Assembly (NCBI RefSeq): GCF_014203735.1
Contig: NZ_JACHJQ010000002.1
Location: 929,224 to 993,223, forward strand
DNA length: 64,000 nt
Direction of reading: 5' to 3'
Source: Actinophytocola algeriensis
GTDB taxonomy: Bacteria; Actinomycetota; Actinomycetes; Mycobacteriales; Pseudonocardiaceae
Within the stretch, counting starts at the first letter, position 1, and each line of letters opens with the position of its first letter. Positions 24,028 to 33,515 of this stretch are shown here, piece after piece. Both the position numbers and the translations under genes were made by a program. A model generated the notes under the pieces. It did no database searches. It saw nothing but the letters and a program-made list of their open reading frames with translations, and was not told the DNA's origin.

Positions 24028-27000
24028 TCAGGACTCGGCGCTTCCGGAGGCGGGGTCACCGTTGCTTGCTGTGGTCTGAGGCGTAGGTCTGCGGTGCGCG
24101 CGTACCCGTGCCAGGACGATGCCGCCGCCCACCAGGACCACCAGCGCGACGGTGACGACCGTCCCGGCGGAGATGCCCGATGGCGCACCTCCCGAGATCG
24201 CCGGGGCGTCGGCGGCCCTGACCAGGACACGCACCTGGGCGGTGTCCGGTTGCAGGAAGTACAGGTCGCCGCCCGGGCCGATGGCGAGCTGGGTCACCGG
24301 GCCGTGCTCACCGCGGTGGACGACCTCGGTCTCGCCGTCCGGCGAGAACCGGTGGATCTCCGAGCCCGCGCTGACGAACATCACCCCGTCCGTCGTGAAC
24401 GCGATGTCCTCCGGGTCCTCGAGGGTCATGTCGTAGACCGGGTTCGCATCGTCGCGGCCCCTGCCGACGACAGGTTCGGCCTTCCCGTCCACCACCCGGT
24501 CCACGCCGCTCAGGCCGGTGACGACGTGCGGTGTGCCGTCCGGGTCGAGCGCGATGCCGTCGAAGAACTCGTGCTCGCCCGCCCTGAGCACCACGTCGAG
24601 TGCGCCGTCCTCGCTCATCGCGTAGACGCCGTGGGACGTGCTCAGGTACAGCGTGCCGTCCTGCGCGACGGCGATGTCGTGCGGGTCGCCCTCGCGGAAG
24701 GTGTAGTCCGTCGGGGACGACCAGTTCTCGATCGGCTGGTCGGCCATCCGGTTGTCCATGCCACCACCGAGCAGCGCCACCACCGCGCCGTCCGGGTGTC
24801 GGCGCAGCGCGGCGTCCGGCACGAGGTAGAGCGAGCCGTCCGGTCCGGTGGTCAGCGGTCCGGCCTCGAGCGGACCGGTCGGGCCGTACTTGACGAACGT
24901 GGGCAGCGGGGGGTGGAGCTCGACCGGCCGCAGCTCACCGCCTGGCCGGGCCGAGTGCACGCCGGTCGCGCTGGCCAGGTAGACCGTCCCGTCCGCGCCG
25001 ACGGCGAACGACTCGAGGTCGCTGAACGGCACGTCCGTGGCCTTGCGGACCGGTGCCGGGTCGAGGTCGGCGACGGTGCGGATGACACCGTCGGTGCCGA
25101 CGGCCCGCACCTGGCCGCCCGCGGTGAGGACGTGGAGCGTGCCGTCCGGTCCGAACGCGACACCCGTCGGGTCGGTCACCTCGGTGGCGACGGCGGGAAC
25201 ACCGTCGCCACCGTCGCCCCGCTTCCCGTTGCCCGCGACCGTCGTGATGACGCCGTTCCGGTCGACGCGGCGGACGCGGTTGTTGTTGGCGTCGGCGACA
25301 TGGCACGCGCCGTCCGCGCCCACGGCGACGCCGAGCACGTTGTTCAGCACGCCGCCTTCGGCCGGTCCGCCGTCACCCCCGTACCCCGCCGTGGGGCCGC
25401 CGGTGAGCGTGCTCACGGTGCCGTCCGGGCGGGCCACCTCGACCGCGTTCGCGGCCCGCTGGACGAAGTAGACCGAACCGTCCTGGCCGACGGCGAACCA
25501 GCGCACGTCGTGCAGCAGGGTGCGCAGTGCCTGGCTGGTGCTCTCCTCCGCGTCCCGCTCGTACCCGACGACCATCTCCTGACCGCCGGGCGTGAGCCGC
25601 TGGATGGACACGTAGTCGGAGTAGTACACCGTGCCCGCGGGATCGGTGGCCACGAGGCGGGGCGCGTCGAGGTTGTCCTGCGCGGACTCCGCCCAGGTCT
25701 CGACCGTGTCGATCATCCCGTCGGGCGTCACCCGGTACAGCAGGCCGTTGGCGGTGAGGTAGACGGCGCCTGCCGTGGCCGCGACCCCGGTCGGCCGGTT
25801 CAGCACGACCTCGGTGGCCGTCTTGTCGTGGTAGGCGCCGTCGGTCTCGGCGCTCCTGCCGGTGCCTGCGAACCGCCGGACAGTGCCGTCCGGCGCGATG
25901 GCGCGCACCTGGTGGCGGTACGGCTCGGCGACGTAGATCGTGCCGTCCGGCCCGACCGCGAGCCCGCCGGGAACCCGCTCGTCCTCGGTGATCCGCACCG
26001 TGTCCTGCGCGGCCGGTGGCCGCTTGCCGCTGCCTGCGACCGTGTGCACGGCGCCCGGCTCGTCGTCGGCCCACGCCGACCGTGCCCGCGCCACGGGTCG
26101 GGCCGCGTTCGCGGCGCCGTGCTGGACGAGCCGGAGGACCTGGCTGGTGCCGGTGAGCGTCTCGACGCGGCTGACGTACAGGTCGCCGTCCGGACCGACG
26201 GCGAGATCGCCGATGCCGTCCAGTGCCGGGCCGACCGGGCTGCTCGCACCGTCCTCGCCGGCCAGCATGACCTGCTCGCGGTTGTGGTCGACGAAGTACA
26301 CGCGACCGTCTGGCGCGACCGCGGGCCCGCCCAGTCCCCTGGTGTCCATGGCGGCGGTGACGGTGGCGACGGTGCGCAGCGGACCGGTGGGGCCGAGCGC
26401 CTGGATCTGGCCACCGGACACACCGCGCCCTGGCTCCGGGATCCTCGTCAGGAACACCGTGCCGTCCTGGCCGACCGCGAGCCACACACCGGCCAGGTCC
26501 ACGGCCGCCTCGCCGACCCGGGTGACACGGCCTGCCCGGTCGACCCGCACGACGCGCTTGTTGGTGGCGTCGTACAGGTACGCGTTGCCCTCGGCGTCGA
26601 CCGCGACGTCGTCGTCCTCGGCGGGTCCCGACGTGGCGGCGCCGAGCGTGTCCTCGCGCGCCACCACCGTCACCGCGCCGCCGGGGTCGATCCTGCTGAG
26701 CTGCCGTTCGTAGTCGTCGTCGAGGGTCAGGTACAGGGCGCCGCCCGGGGCGGCCGCCATCCCGGTGATCGTCGGGCGGCTCCCGGAGCCCGGTTCGGCG
26801 CCCGCGACGTACACGGTGTCGATCACACCGTCCGGGGCGACCCGCCGCACACGTGCGGTGTCGGTCAGGTAGACCGATCCGTCCGCGCCGACCGCGATCC
26901 GCTCGACGCTGATCCTGGCGTCCCGTGCCGGGCCGCCGTCACCGGAGAACCCGGTGGGCCCGAGCCCGGCCACCACGACGACCTGACCGGCACGGAGCGG

Positions 27001-27126
27001 CGCGGCCTGCGCAGGCGCGGACACGGCGAGCAGGGCCGCGACGCCCGCGAGGGCCGCCGTGACGCGGGCACCCGTGCGCCTGCCACGCGCGGTGAGTGAT
27101 CGGTGGCGCACCACAGGCTCCCCCAT
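24028..27126 (-). CDS. large membrane-anchored NHL-repeat protein
   Basis: A 1032-residue exported beta-propeller protein. The N-terminal signal peptide (VTAALAGVAALLAVSAPAQA) follows a basic head. About 900 residues then carry many copies of the NHL/SMP-30-like unit, in the form VGADGSVYLTD...RVRRV. PDGVIDTV. A single C-terminal transmembrane helix (GTVVTVALVVLVGGGIVLAR) and short tail anchor it with the propellers outside. Such repeats usually bind proteins or glycans. ATG 27126 is the only start that places the signal peptide correctly. It lies 107 bp after the Hsp70-like pair on the same strand and may be in the same operon. Confidence 0.85.
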   Translation of the reverse strand: MGEPVVRHRSLTARGRRTGARVTAALAGVAALLAVSAPAQAAPLRAGQVVVVAGLGPTGFSGDGGPARDARISVERIAVGADGSVYLTDTARVRRVAPDGVIDTVYVAGAEPGSGSRPTITGMAAAPGGALYLTLDDDYERQLSRIDPGGAVTVVAREDTLGAATSGPAEDDDVAVDAEGNAYLYDATNKRVVRVDRAGRVTRVGEAAVDLAGVWLAVGQDGTVFLTRIPEPGRGVSGGQIQALGPTGPLRTVATVTAAMDTRGLGGPAVAPDGRVYFVDHNREQVMLAGEDGASSPVGPALDGIGDLAVGPDGDLYVSRVETLTGTSQVLRLVQHGAANAARPVARARSAWADDEPGAVHTVAGSGKRPPAAQDTVRITEDERVPGGLAVGPDGTIYVAEPYRHQVRAIAPDGTVRRFAGTGRSAETDGAYHDKTATEVVLNRPTGVAATAGAVYLTANGLLYRVTPDGMIDTVETWAESAQDNLDAPRLVATDPAGTVYYSDYVSIQRLTPGGQEMVVGYERDAEESTSQALRTLLHDVRWFAVGQDGSVYFVQRAANAVEVARPDGTVSTLTGGPTAGYGGDGGPAEGGVLNNVLGVAVGADGACHVADANNNRVRRVDRNGVITTVAGNGKRGDGGDGVPAVATEVTDPTGVAFGPDGTLHVLTAGGQVRAVGTDGVIRTVADLDPAPVRKATDVPFSDLESFAVGADGTVYLASATGVHSARPGGELRPVELHPPLPTFVKYGPTGPLEAGPLTTGPDGSLYLVPDAALRRHPDGAVVALLGGGMDNRMADQPIENWSSPTDYTFREGDPHDIAVAQDGTLYLSTSHGVYAMSEDGALDVVLRAGEHEFFDGIALDPDGTPHVVTGLSGVDRVVDGKAEPVVGRGRDDANPVYDMTLEDPEDIAFTTDGVMFVSAGSEIHRFSPDGETEVVHRGEHGPVTQLAIGPGGDLYFLQPDTAQVRVLVRAADAPAISGGAPSGISAGTVVTVALVVLVGGGIVLARVRAHRRPTPQTTASNGDPASGSAES

Positions 27127-27233
27127 TCTCGCGACCGGTACGGCAGTACCGACGCACCCGTCGCGAGCACGGTTCCTCCGCCGCCCGGCTGACACCCCGC
27201 CCGGCCGGCGCACGCTCCGGTCGACATGGCGGC

Positions 27234-29486
27234 TCAGGTGGGCACGTTCCAGATCCGCCAGTCGGCCGGGGCGCCGCTCGCGGTGCGGGGCGCGTAGACG
27301 ATCCGGCTGATCGTGGCGTCCCGGGCCAGCCCGAACACGAGGCAACCCTGAGCCGTGTCGCCCGGCGGGACATCCGGGGGCTCCTCGTACGGGTCGGGGC
27401 ACTCGCGCAGGTGGTAACGGACGAACACGTCGGCCGAGACCAGCAGGCCGCGGTCGTCCAGCACGTGCAGGGCGCCGGCGACGCTCGGCAGCCGCGCCGT
27501 GCCGACACCGCCCGCGCGCATGGAGAAGCGCACGACGTACTGCCGGGAGCCGGGTGGGGGCTTCGGGTCCGCCAGGTACGCCGAGGGCGTGTCGATGAGG
27601 TCGGCGATCGCGACATCGGCGTAGCCCGAGCCGGTGTCGACCTCCAGCGGCGGGCCGCCGACCTGCCCCTCACCACCCGGCGGGGCCGCGGGGCCGGTCG
27701 CGGGCAGGTCGGCCGGGAACAGCAGCGCGTGCGCGCCGAGCCGGTCGACGGTCCGGTCGACGTAGACCACGCCGCGCACGGCGGTGGCGGCCGGGACGAG
27801 GAACGCGGCGCACTCGATCCGGGGCGTGCCCTGGGGCGTGGCGGGCAGGTCCTGTTGGCTCGAGCCGCAGAGTTCCACGGTGACGTCGCCCGCGCGGTCG
27901 ACCGTGTCGACGAGCTGGCCGCGGTCGTCCAGCAGGTACACGTTGTGCCCGTCGCCCGCGTTGAGTTCGCCCTCGACCCGCAGGGTCGTCTCGACGCCGG
28001 CGACCACCCACCGGTAGCCGGCAGGCGCCGTCCGGTCGGCCACCTCGCCACGCTGGAGCCGGACCTCCACCCGGGTCTCGGTGGCGCCCTCGTAGGTTCC
28101 GGTGGCCCGGAACAACCCGGTGCCGCCCGGCGGCACGACCGTCGGGTTGGGCGACCCAGGGCCCGTCACCGGGGAACCCGGCCGCACGGGCGGGAACTCC
28201 GGCATCGGGTCCGGGGCGTCCGGGTCCGAGGTGGCCGTCGGGTGGCCGCCGGCCCGCACGGCGACGGGCGTGCCGCCGACCTCCTTGCCGCCGGCCAGCA
28301 CACCGGCGGTCACGAGCGCCGCCGCCGTGAGCACCACGGTGCCGGCCGCGGCCAGCGCGCGCGTGCGCCGCGGGCGGCTCGGTGCACCGGGGACAACCGG
28401 TGCCGGGTGGACGGGTCGCGTCGGCGTGACGGACTCGTCGGCCGCGGCCAGACCGACCGCGCCCCAGGCGACCCCGGCCTCCGGTTCCGGGTCGGGGTGG
28501 ACCGGCAGCTCCAGCGCCGTCCTGAGCAGCTCCGCGACGCGGGGGATCCTGCTGGTGCCGCCGACCAGGTGCACGGCGCGCAGCGTCGCCCGGTCCACAC
28601 CGGACGACTCGACCACCCGGCCTGCCAGCTCGACCACCCGCAGCAGATCGTCGGCCACCAGGGTCTCGAACTCGGCCCGGGACAACGTCGCCGGCTCGGC
28701 GGCGCCCGCCGACAGCAGTGCGGACTCGTGACGACTGAGCAGTTCCTTGGCGGCGCGGGCGTCCTGGCGCACCAGCAGCTCCGCCCGCCGCGCCTTGTCG
28801 TCGGCGGGCGGCTCCGCCGCCGTCCGCAGCCGGTCGACGATCCGTTGGTCGAGGTCGTCGCCGCCGAGGTCCGGCAGCCCGGCGCACGCCAGTACCGCGA
28901 ACCCGGAGCCGTGCCGCCGGACCACGGCGGCGTCGGAGGTACCGCCACCGAGGTCGACCACGAGCACCGCGGCGCCGTCGGCGAGCCCGGCCCGCACGGC
29001 GGCGGCGACCGGCTCCGGCACCAGGCTCAGCCGGGACGCCAGACCGGCGGCGGCGCGGGGCAGCCTGCCCATCCGCACCGGGCCCCAGTCGGCCGGGTGG
29101 GTCAGCACCAGGTGGTCGATCGGTCCGCCCGCCTGCCTGGCCGCGGCCGAGCAGACCCTGGACAGCACCGCCCGCACCGCCGCCAGGACGTCGACCGTGG
29201 TCTCGCCGAGCAGGAGGGTGTCCTCGTCGAGTCGAGCCTTGGGCCGCGGCTCCAACCGGTGTGGCGCGGACCGGCCGAGCCGCAGCGCGTCCGTGCCGAC
29301 GACGAGCCCGCCGTCGTCGCCGAGGAACACCGCCGACGGCAGCTGCGGCGCGCCGTCCACACTGACCACCCTCGGCGCGGCCCCGTCCCGCCTGGCCACC
29401 GCGACGGTGTTGGTGGTGCCGAAGTCGATGGCGACGGTCAGTTCACCCGCGCTCCGTGATGCCGGTTCGCTCGCAAGCTCGCTCAC
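27234..29486 (-). CDS. membrane-anchored Hsp70-like ATPase, copy 2
   Basis: A 750-residue protein. Residues 15-350 form a DnaK-type actin-fold ATPase: AIDFGTTNTVAVARR (phosphate 1), VLVVDLGGGTSDAAVV (phosphate 2) and HLVGGTSRIPRVAEL (adenosine motif). The Hsp70 substrate-binding domain is missing. Instead a Pro-rich linker leads to a transmembrane helix (about 375-399) and an extracellular region of about 350 residues rich in beta strand. ATP-driven signalling or force across the membrane is a reasonable inference. GTG 29486 overlaps the stop of copy 1 (GTGA). The two copies are clear tandem duplicates. Confidence 0.85.
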   Translation of the reverse strand: MSELASEPASRSAGELTVAIDFGTTNTVAVARRDGAAPRVVSVDGAPQLPSAVFLGDDGGLVVGTDALRLGRSAPHRLEPRPKARLDEDTLLLGETTVDVLAAVRAVLSRVCSAAARQAGGPIDHLVLTHPADWGPVRMGRLPRAAAGLASRLSLVPEPVAAAVRAGLADGAAVLVVDLGGGTSDAAVVRRHGSGFAVLACAGLPDLGGDDLDQRIVDRLRTAAEPPADDKARRAELLVRQDARAAKELLSRHESALLSAGAAEPATLSRAEFETLVADDLLRVVELAGRVVESSGVDRATLRAVHLVGGTSRIPRVAELLRTALELPVHPDPEPEAGVAWGAVGLAAADESVTPTRPVHPAPVVPGAPSRPRRTRALAAAGTVVLTAAALVTAGVLAGGKEVGGTPVAVRAGGHPTATSDPDAPDPMPEFPPVRPGSPVTGPGSPNPTVVPPGGTGLFRATGTYEGATETRVEVRLQRGEVADRTAPAGYRWVVAGVETTLRVEGELNAGDGHNVYLLDDRGQLVDTVDRAGDVTVELCGSSQQDLPATPQGTPRIECAAFLVPAATAVRGVVYVDRTVDRLGAHALLFPADLPATGPAAPPGGEGQVGGPPLEVDTGSGYADVAIADLIDTPSAYLADPKPPPGSRQYVVRFSMRAGGVGTARLPSVAGALHVLDDRGLLVSADVFVRYHLRECPDPYEEPPDVPPGDTAQGCLVFGLARDATISRIVYAPRTASGAPADWRIWNVPT

Positions 29487-31729
29487 GACGCCGCCCACAC
29501 GGTCGGGTCCGTGCCGTAGAGCGAGATCTCCACGTCCCGCACCGGCGTCGCGGTCGGCACCGCGAACAGGAAGCAGCGCACCTGGACGGCCGTGGATTCG
29601 GTGAGCCGTCGTCTCTCGACGCACTCCTGCCCCACCACCTCGTCGGCCTGTTCGATGGTGGTGCCCCGGTCGTCGCGGAGCTGGACCAGCAGCGGCGGCG
29701 CGATGTCGGAGTCGGCGGGCACCCGGATGGCCAGGCGCGCCACCACGCCCCGGGTGCCGGGCAGGCCGATGGGTTCGGTCCTGAAGTAGGCCGACGGCGC
29801 CGACACGAGGTCCGCCACGGCGACGTCGGCGGAGTAGGACCCGTCCTCGGCACGGAAGGTGTGCGGGACCAGCAGCGGCAGCGCCTCGCGCGGCAGCGGC
29901 TGGGCCGCGCCGTCCACCCGCTGTCCGGTCACCAGGACCCGGGCGCCGTTCGCGGTCGGCATGCGGTCGCCTGGCGCCGCGGTGCTGTTGGGCGTGAGCG
30001 CGACCTCGGTCACCGGCGTGGTCCGTCCCAACCGGAACGCCAGGCACGCCTGCCGTTGCTCGCCTGGCTCCAGCAGCTCGTCCCCGACGCGGTCCGGGCA
30101 ACCGGCCAGCCGGAGATCATCGTCCGAGCTGATCATCAACCCGCGGTCGTCGACCACGTATGTCTCCGCCTCGACCTGTTTCGGGCTGGCCTGCTGGTCC
30201 ACCGGCCCGGTGGTGATCCGGACCAGCACCAGCCGGTGCTCGTCGTCGGTGTGGACCCCGGCCTCGGCGAGTTCGGCACTCTGCTCCGGGGTGTCGATGA
30301 AGGAGTCCAGCCGCCACATCATGGTCACCCCGCCCTGCTCGTACCGGATCCCGGTGCCCTTCTCGACGACCGGCAGGCGTTGCGTCGACTGTCCTGGCAC
30401 GGTGATCGGGTCGCCGTCGGCGGGCGGTGGCACGGAGAGCCGCTCGGGCGCCGACCCCGCTGCCCGTGCGGCGCCGGGCACGGTGCGGCCGCCGCCCAGG
30501 GCGACCGCCGTGACGGCGGTGAGCGCGACGACGGCAGCGACGGCGACCGCGATCCACGCCTGGCGCCGGTCCCGCGCCGCGGCGGGCACGGGCGCCGCCG
30601 TGCGGACCGGTCCGGTGGGTGCCGGGTCCGGCTCGCTCACCGGGCGGGTGGCGACGTCATCGGCGGTGGACCGGTCGGCGTCGGTGAGGGTGTGCCCGCC
30701 GAGCGCCACGACGGACTGCGGCGCCTCGTCGAGCCGGATCCGGGTGCCGAACGCGGCGCCGAGCAGGGTGCCCAGCAACGGGATCTGGCTCGCGCCGCCG
30801 ACCAGGTGCACCGCGTGCAGGTCGCCGGGGGTCAGGCCGCAGCCCGCCACCACGTCGGCGAGCAGGTCGACCGCGCGGGCGACGTCCGCCGACACGAGGC
30901 GCTCGAACTCCGGCCGGGTGAGCAGCCGGTCGGGCAGGTCGTCGGGCATCGCGATGTCGACCTGCGGGTGGCGGGACAGCACCTCCTTGGCGGCCCGCAC
31001 ATCGTCGCGGAACCGGAGCAGCGCGGCCATCTCGTCGGGCCGCAACCGCTGCTGGCGGTCGAGCAGGTCCGCGACCGCGGGCTCGTCGACGCGGATCCGG
31101 TCGACGACGCGCTGGTCGAGATCGTCCCCGCCGAGATCGGGCAGGCCGGCGCAGCCGACCACGCTCAGCCCGGACCGTTCCCGCCGGACCACCGCCGCGT
31201 CGCAGGTGCCGCCGCCGAAGTCGAGCACGCCGATCGACGCGCCGACCGGGAACTCGTGCTGGTGGGCGAACCAGGCCGCCGCGGCCACCGGCTCGGACGT
31301 GGTGGACAGCCGGGGCGCGAGGCCCTGGGCCGCGGTCAGCAGCGCGCCGATCCGCGTCGAGCCCCAGTTCGCGGGGTGGGTGAGCACCAGGTGCTGCACC
31401 GGTGCCGCGGCCGTCGCGGAGGCTTCGGCGACGACCCGGGACAGGACGGCGCGGACCAGCGTGGTCGTGGGCACCACGGTGTCGCCGAGCAGCACCTCGG
31501 CATCCGCGATCCTGGCCTTCGGCCGAGGCTCCAGCCGGGCCGGTTCGGCCCGGGCCAGCCGCAGCGCGTCGGTGCCGACCACCGCCGTGCCCCGCCCGGT
31601 CCAGAACACGGCGGACGGGAACCACGGTTGCCCGTCGACCGTGACCAGCCGGGCGGGCAGCGCAGGACCGGACACCACGGCGACCGTGTGCGAGGTACCG
31701 AAATCCACTGTCGCGGTGACCTGCCCCAA
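29483..31729 (-). CDS. membrane-anchored Hsp70-like ATPase, copy 1
   Basis: A 748-residue protein with the same plan as its neighbour: ATPase motifs VDFGTSHTVAVV, GVLDFGGGTCDAAVV and HLVGGASQIPLLG within residues 1-330, a Pro/Ala linker, one transmembrane helix at about 390-412 (WIAVAVAAVVALTAVTAVAL) and an outside domain of about 330 residues. The start is TTG 31729, with GGAGG six bases upstream; the Asp-Phe-Gly-Thr motif begins at residue 9, so no longer N-terminus is needed. It is first in a three-gene minus-strand set with copy 2 and the NHL-repeat protein, and diverges from the EspC/WXG operon. Confidence 0.85.
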   Translation of the reverse strand: MGQVTATVDFGTSHTVAVVSGPALPARLVTVDGQPWFPSAVFWTGRGTAVVGTDALRLARAEPARLEPRPKARIADAEVLLGDTVVPTTTLVRAVLSRVVAEASATAAAPVQHLVLTHPANWGSTRIGALLTAAQGLAPRLSTTSEPVAAAAWFAHQHEFPVGASIGVLDFGGGTCDAAVVRRERSGLSVVGCAGLPDLGGDDLDQRVVDRIRVDEPAVADLLDRQQRLRPDEMAALLRFRDDVRAAKEVLSRHPQVDIAMPDDLPDRLLTRPEFERLVSADVARAVDLLADVVAGCGLTPGDLHAVHLVGGASQIPLLGTLLGAAFGTRIRLDEAPQSVVALGGHTLTDADRSTADDVATRPVSEPDPAPTGPVRTAAPVPAAARDRRQAWIAVAVAAVVALTAVTAVALGGGRTVPGAARAAGSAPERLSVPPPADGDPITVPGQSTQRLPVVEKGTGIRYEQGGVTMMWRLDSFIDTPEQSAELAEAGVHTDDEHRLVLVRITTGPVDQQASPKQVEAETYVVDDRGLMISSDDDLRLAGCPDRVGDELLEPGEQRQACLAFRLGRTTPVTEVALTPNSTAAPGDRMPTANGARVLVTGQRVDGAAQPLPREALPLLVPHTFRAEDGSYSADVAVADLVSAPSAYFRTEPIGLPGTRGVVARLAIRVPADSDIAPPLLVQLRDDRGTTIEQADEVVGQECVERRRLTESTAVQVRCFLFAVPTATPVRDVEISLYGTDPTVWAAS

Positions 31730-31902
31730 CGGAAACCTCCGATCTGCGCGAACGCGGCATATGACTGTGCCGCGGTCGCACCAGTTCCCTGAAACGTGCG
31801 GCGGCCGAGCCCCGCCGAGTGTGACAGATTCTCCACGAATGGAACGGCGGGGCCGATCGCGGAGTCCATGTCAGGTACGCAACACGAATTCAGGGAGGAA
31901 AC

Positions 31903-32361
31903 ATGTCGACGACCCCACCCGCGGTGGTGCCCCAGTCCGTGCGCAACGCGACGCTCGCCGTGTGGGCGATGCTCGGGCTGCTCGTGTTCCGCGTCATTCT
32001 GACCTTCGCGTTCGCCGACGACCTGCTCGACGCCTACATCGGGGACAACGAGGCCAGGAAGGCGCTGCCGCGTGAGCTTGTCGAGGCCGCGGCGCCCAGT
32101 TACTCGGGGGTCGCGATCGGCGTCCTGATCATCGGCGCGGTCCTCGCGTTCGCCGCGCTCAACCTGGGCAAGGGCGCGCGGTGGGCGCGGGTGGTGACCG
32201 TGGTCTTCGCCGCGCTGAGCCTGCTCGGTACCGTCGCGTCCCTGCTCGCACCGACGATCGCCGTGCTGCTGATCATCAACATCCTCGTCGGGTTGCTCGC
32301 GGTGGCCGTCATCGTGCTGGTCTTCTCCGGCGAGGCCAACCGGTTCTTCGCCGCGAAATGA
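31903..32361 (+). CDS. small integral membrane protein
   Basis: A 152-residue protein with about four transmembrane helices (LAVWAMLGLLVFRVILTFAF, GVAIGVLIIGAVLAFAAL, VVTVVFAALSLLGTVASLLA, TIAVLLIINILVGLLAVAVI). The family is not recognised. AGGGAGG precedes ATG 31903. The stop overlaps the next gene (ATGA), so it opens a four-gene operon with the SAV_915, EspC-like and WXG100-like genes and may serve in the same envelope function. Confidence 0.75.
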   Translation: MSTTPPAVVPQSVRNATLAVWAMLGLLVFRVILTFAFADDLLDAYIGDNEARKALPRELVEAAAPSYSGVAIGVLIIGAVLAFAALNLGKGARWARVVTVVFAALSLLGTVASLLAPTIAVLLIINILVGLLAVAVIVLVFSGEANRFFAAK

Positions 32362-33092
32362 CCGCCCGCGGCCGGTCGGTCCACTCAGGACGGTCCACGG
32401 GCGGCGCGCTGGTGCCCTTCGGCCGACGCGTGCTGAGGGACCTCGACGACATGGCTGCCGACGGGCGCGACGAGCTGCTCGCGTTGACATTGCCCGACGG
32501 CGACCTCGAACTGTATGTCACGGACCGGGATGAGCAGGTCCTCTTCTGCTACACCGAGTCGCGGTACCTCGTGGCGGCGTGCGGTCCGGGACAGCCGTGG
32601 GCCCGAGTCCGCCCGTCGAGCCTGGTCGCGTCCGCCGAAGCGGCGGGGCGCCCCGTGTTCGTCGCACTGGACGCCTGGCATCCCGCCGGGATCCGTTACG
32701 CCGAGCCGGACGTGCGTGAACTCGAGCCCCTGCTGCCCGTGGAGCCGGCGCCGCCGATCACGCGGGTGTGGATTCCGTCCCGTCCGGTCGGGCCCGGCGC
32801 GAAGAAGGTGCACCTCGAACTGCATTGCGTGGTTCCCGGTGAGCCGATGGTTCTCGGGTACGGGTCGCTGCCCGACCTGCTCGACGCGTGCGGTCCGCAC
32901 CAGGCGGCCGTCGCGGTCCGCCCACAGGACCTGGACGAGATCGTCCGGACGACCGGTGCCCACGGCGTGCTGATGGACGCGGTGCTCGATGAGGACCTGC
33001 GGCATGCGGCTCCCGTCGTGGACTGGAGCCGCGAGGACCTGTTCTCCGTGGACAGTGCCCAGACAAGCACCGGTGAGCACGGTGTCCGGTAG
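32358..33092 (+). CDS. SAV_915-family (SseB-like) protein
   Basis: A 244-residue soluble protein made of two similar halves of the SseB/SAV_915 kind: YVTDRDEQVLFCYTESRYLVAACGPGQPW in the first, and MVLGYGSLPDLLDACGPHQAAV in the second. The duplicated CGP-x-Q element is characteristic. In ESX-type loci such proteins are often found beside secretion substrates, but their biochemical role is not established. ATG 32358 overlaps the preceding stop (ATGA). It is followed by the EspC-like gene after 33 bp. Confidence 0.7.
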   Translation: MTARGRSVHSGRSTGGALVPFGRRVLRDLDDMAADGRDELLALTLPDGDLELYVTDRDEQVLFCYTESRYLVAACGPGQPWARVRPSSLVASAEAAGRPVFVALDAWHPAGIRYAEPDVRELEPLLPVEPAPPITRVWIPSRPVGPGAKKVHLELHCVVPGEPMVLGYGSLPDLLDACGPHQAAVAVRPQDLDEIVRTTGAHGVLMDAVLDEDLRHAAPVVDWSREDLFSVDSAQTSTGEHGVR

Positions 33093-33125
33093 CAACCGCC
33101 ACCGGTCAACGAGGAGGGAGTACTC

Positions 33126-33515
33126 ATGCCAGACGGTTACGGTTTCGAACCGGCCGCCCTCGACTCCATTGCCAGTCATCTGAAGGCAGCGGCGTCCGCA
33201 CTCGACAGCGCGACCCAGGGCGCGGCTCCCGAGGTCGACGCGGGTCTGTCGTCGAGCTTCGTCGGCGCACGGCTTTCGGTCGTGCACCGCGCCGGAGTCA
33301 TCCTGGCCGAGTTCCTCGACGACAGCGGGCACGCCGTGGAGCTCGGTCACGGGGACTACAACGACATCGAGAACACCGTCGCCGACGAATTCGCCGCGAC
33401 AGAACGCATCGCCGCCCTGACCGAGCAGAATCGCGAGCAGGACAGCGGACTCCGCGACACGCGAGTCTACGACGAGGACAAGCGAACGGACGCACGATCC
33501 TGGGAGAACCGGTGA
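33126..33515 (+). CDS. EspC-like type VII secretion target
   Basis: A 129-residue helical protein resembling the ESX EspC/DUF2580-type secretion targets: FEPAALDSIASHLKAAASAL as the first helix, a short turn near residues 38-45 (DAGLSSSF), and a second long helix with ILAEFLDDSGHAVELGHGDY. No WxG is seen at the turn. AGGAGGGAG stands at ideal spacing before ATG 33126. Its stop overlaps the GTG of the next gene (GTGA). The pair looks like the usual two-protein helical hairpin substrate, though no ESX machinery lies in the window. Confidence 0.7.
   Translation: MPDGYGFEPAALDSIASHLKAAASALDSATQGAAPEVDAGLSSSFVGARLSVVHRAGVILAEFLDDSGHAVELGHGDYNDIENTVADEFAATERIAALTEQNREQDSGLRDTRVYDEDKRTDARSWENR

Noticed and set aside
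27234-30101. A longer start for Hsp70-like copy 2
   Set aside because: The extra 205 residues lie antiparallel in phase within copy 1 and are Arg/Gly-rich. GTG 29486 is coupled to the copy 1 stop and begins just before the ATPase fold.
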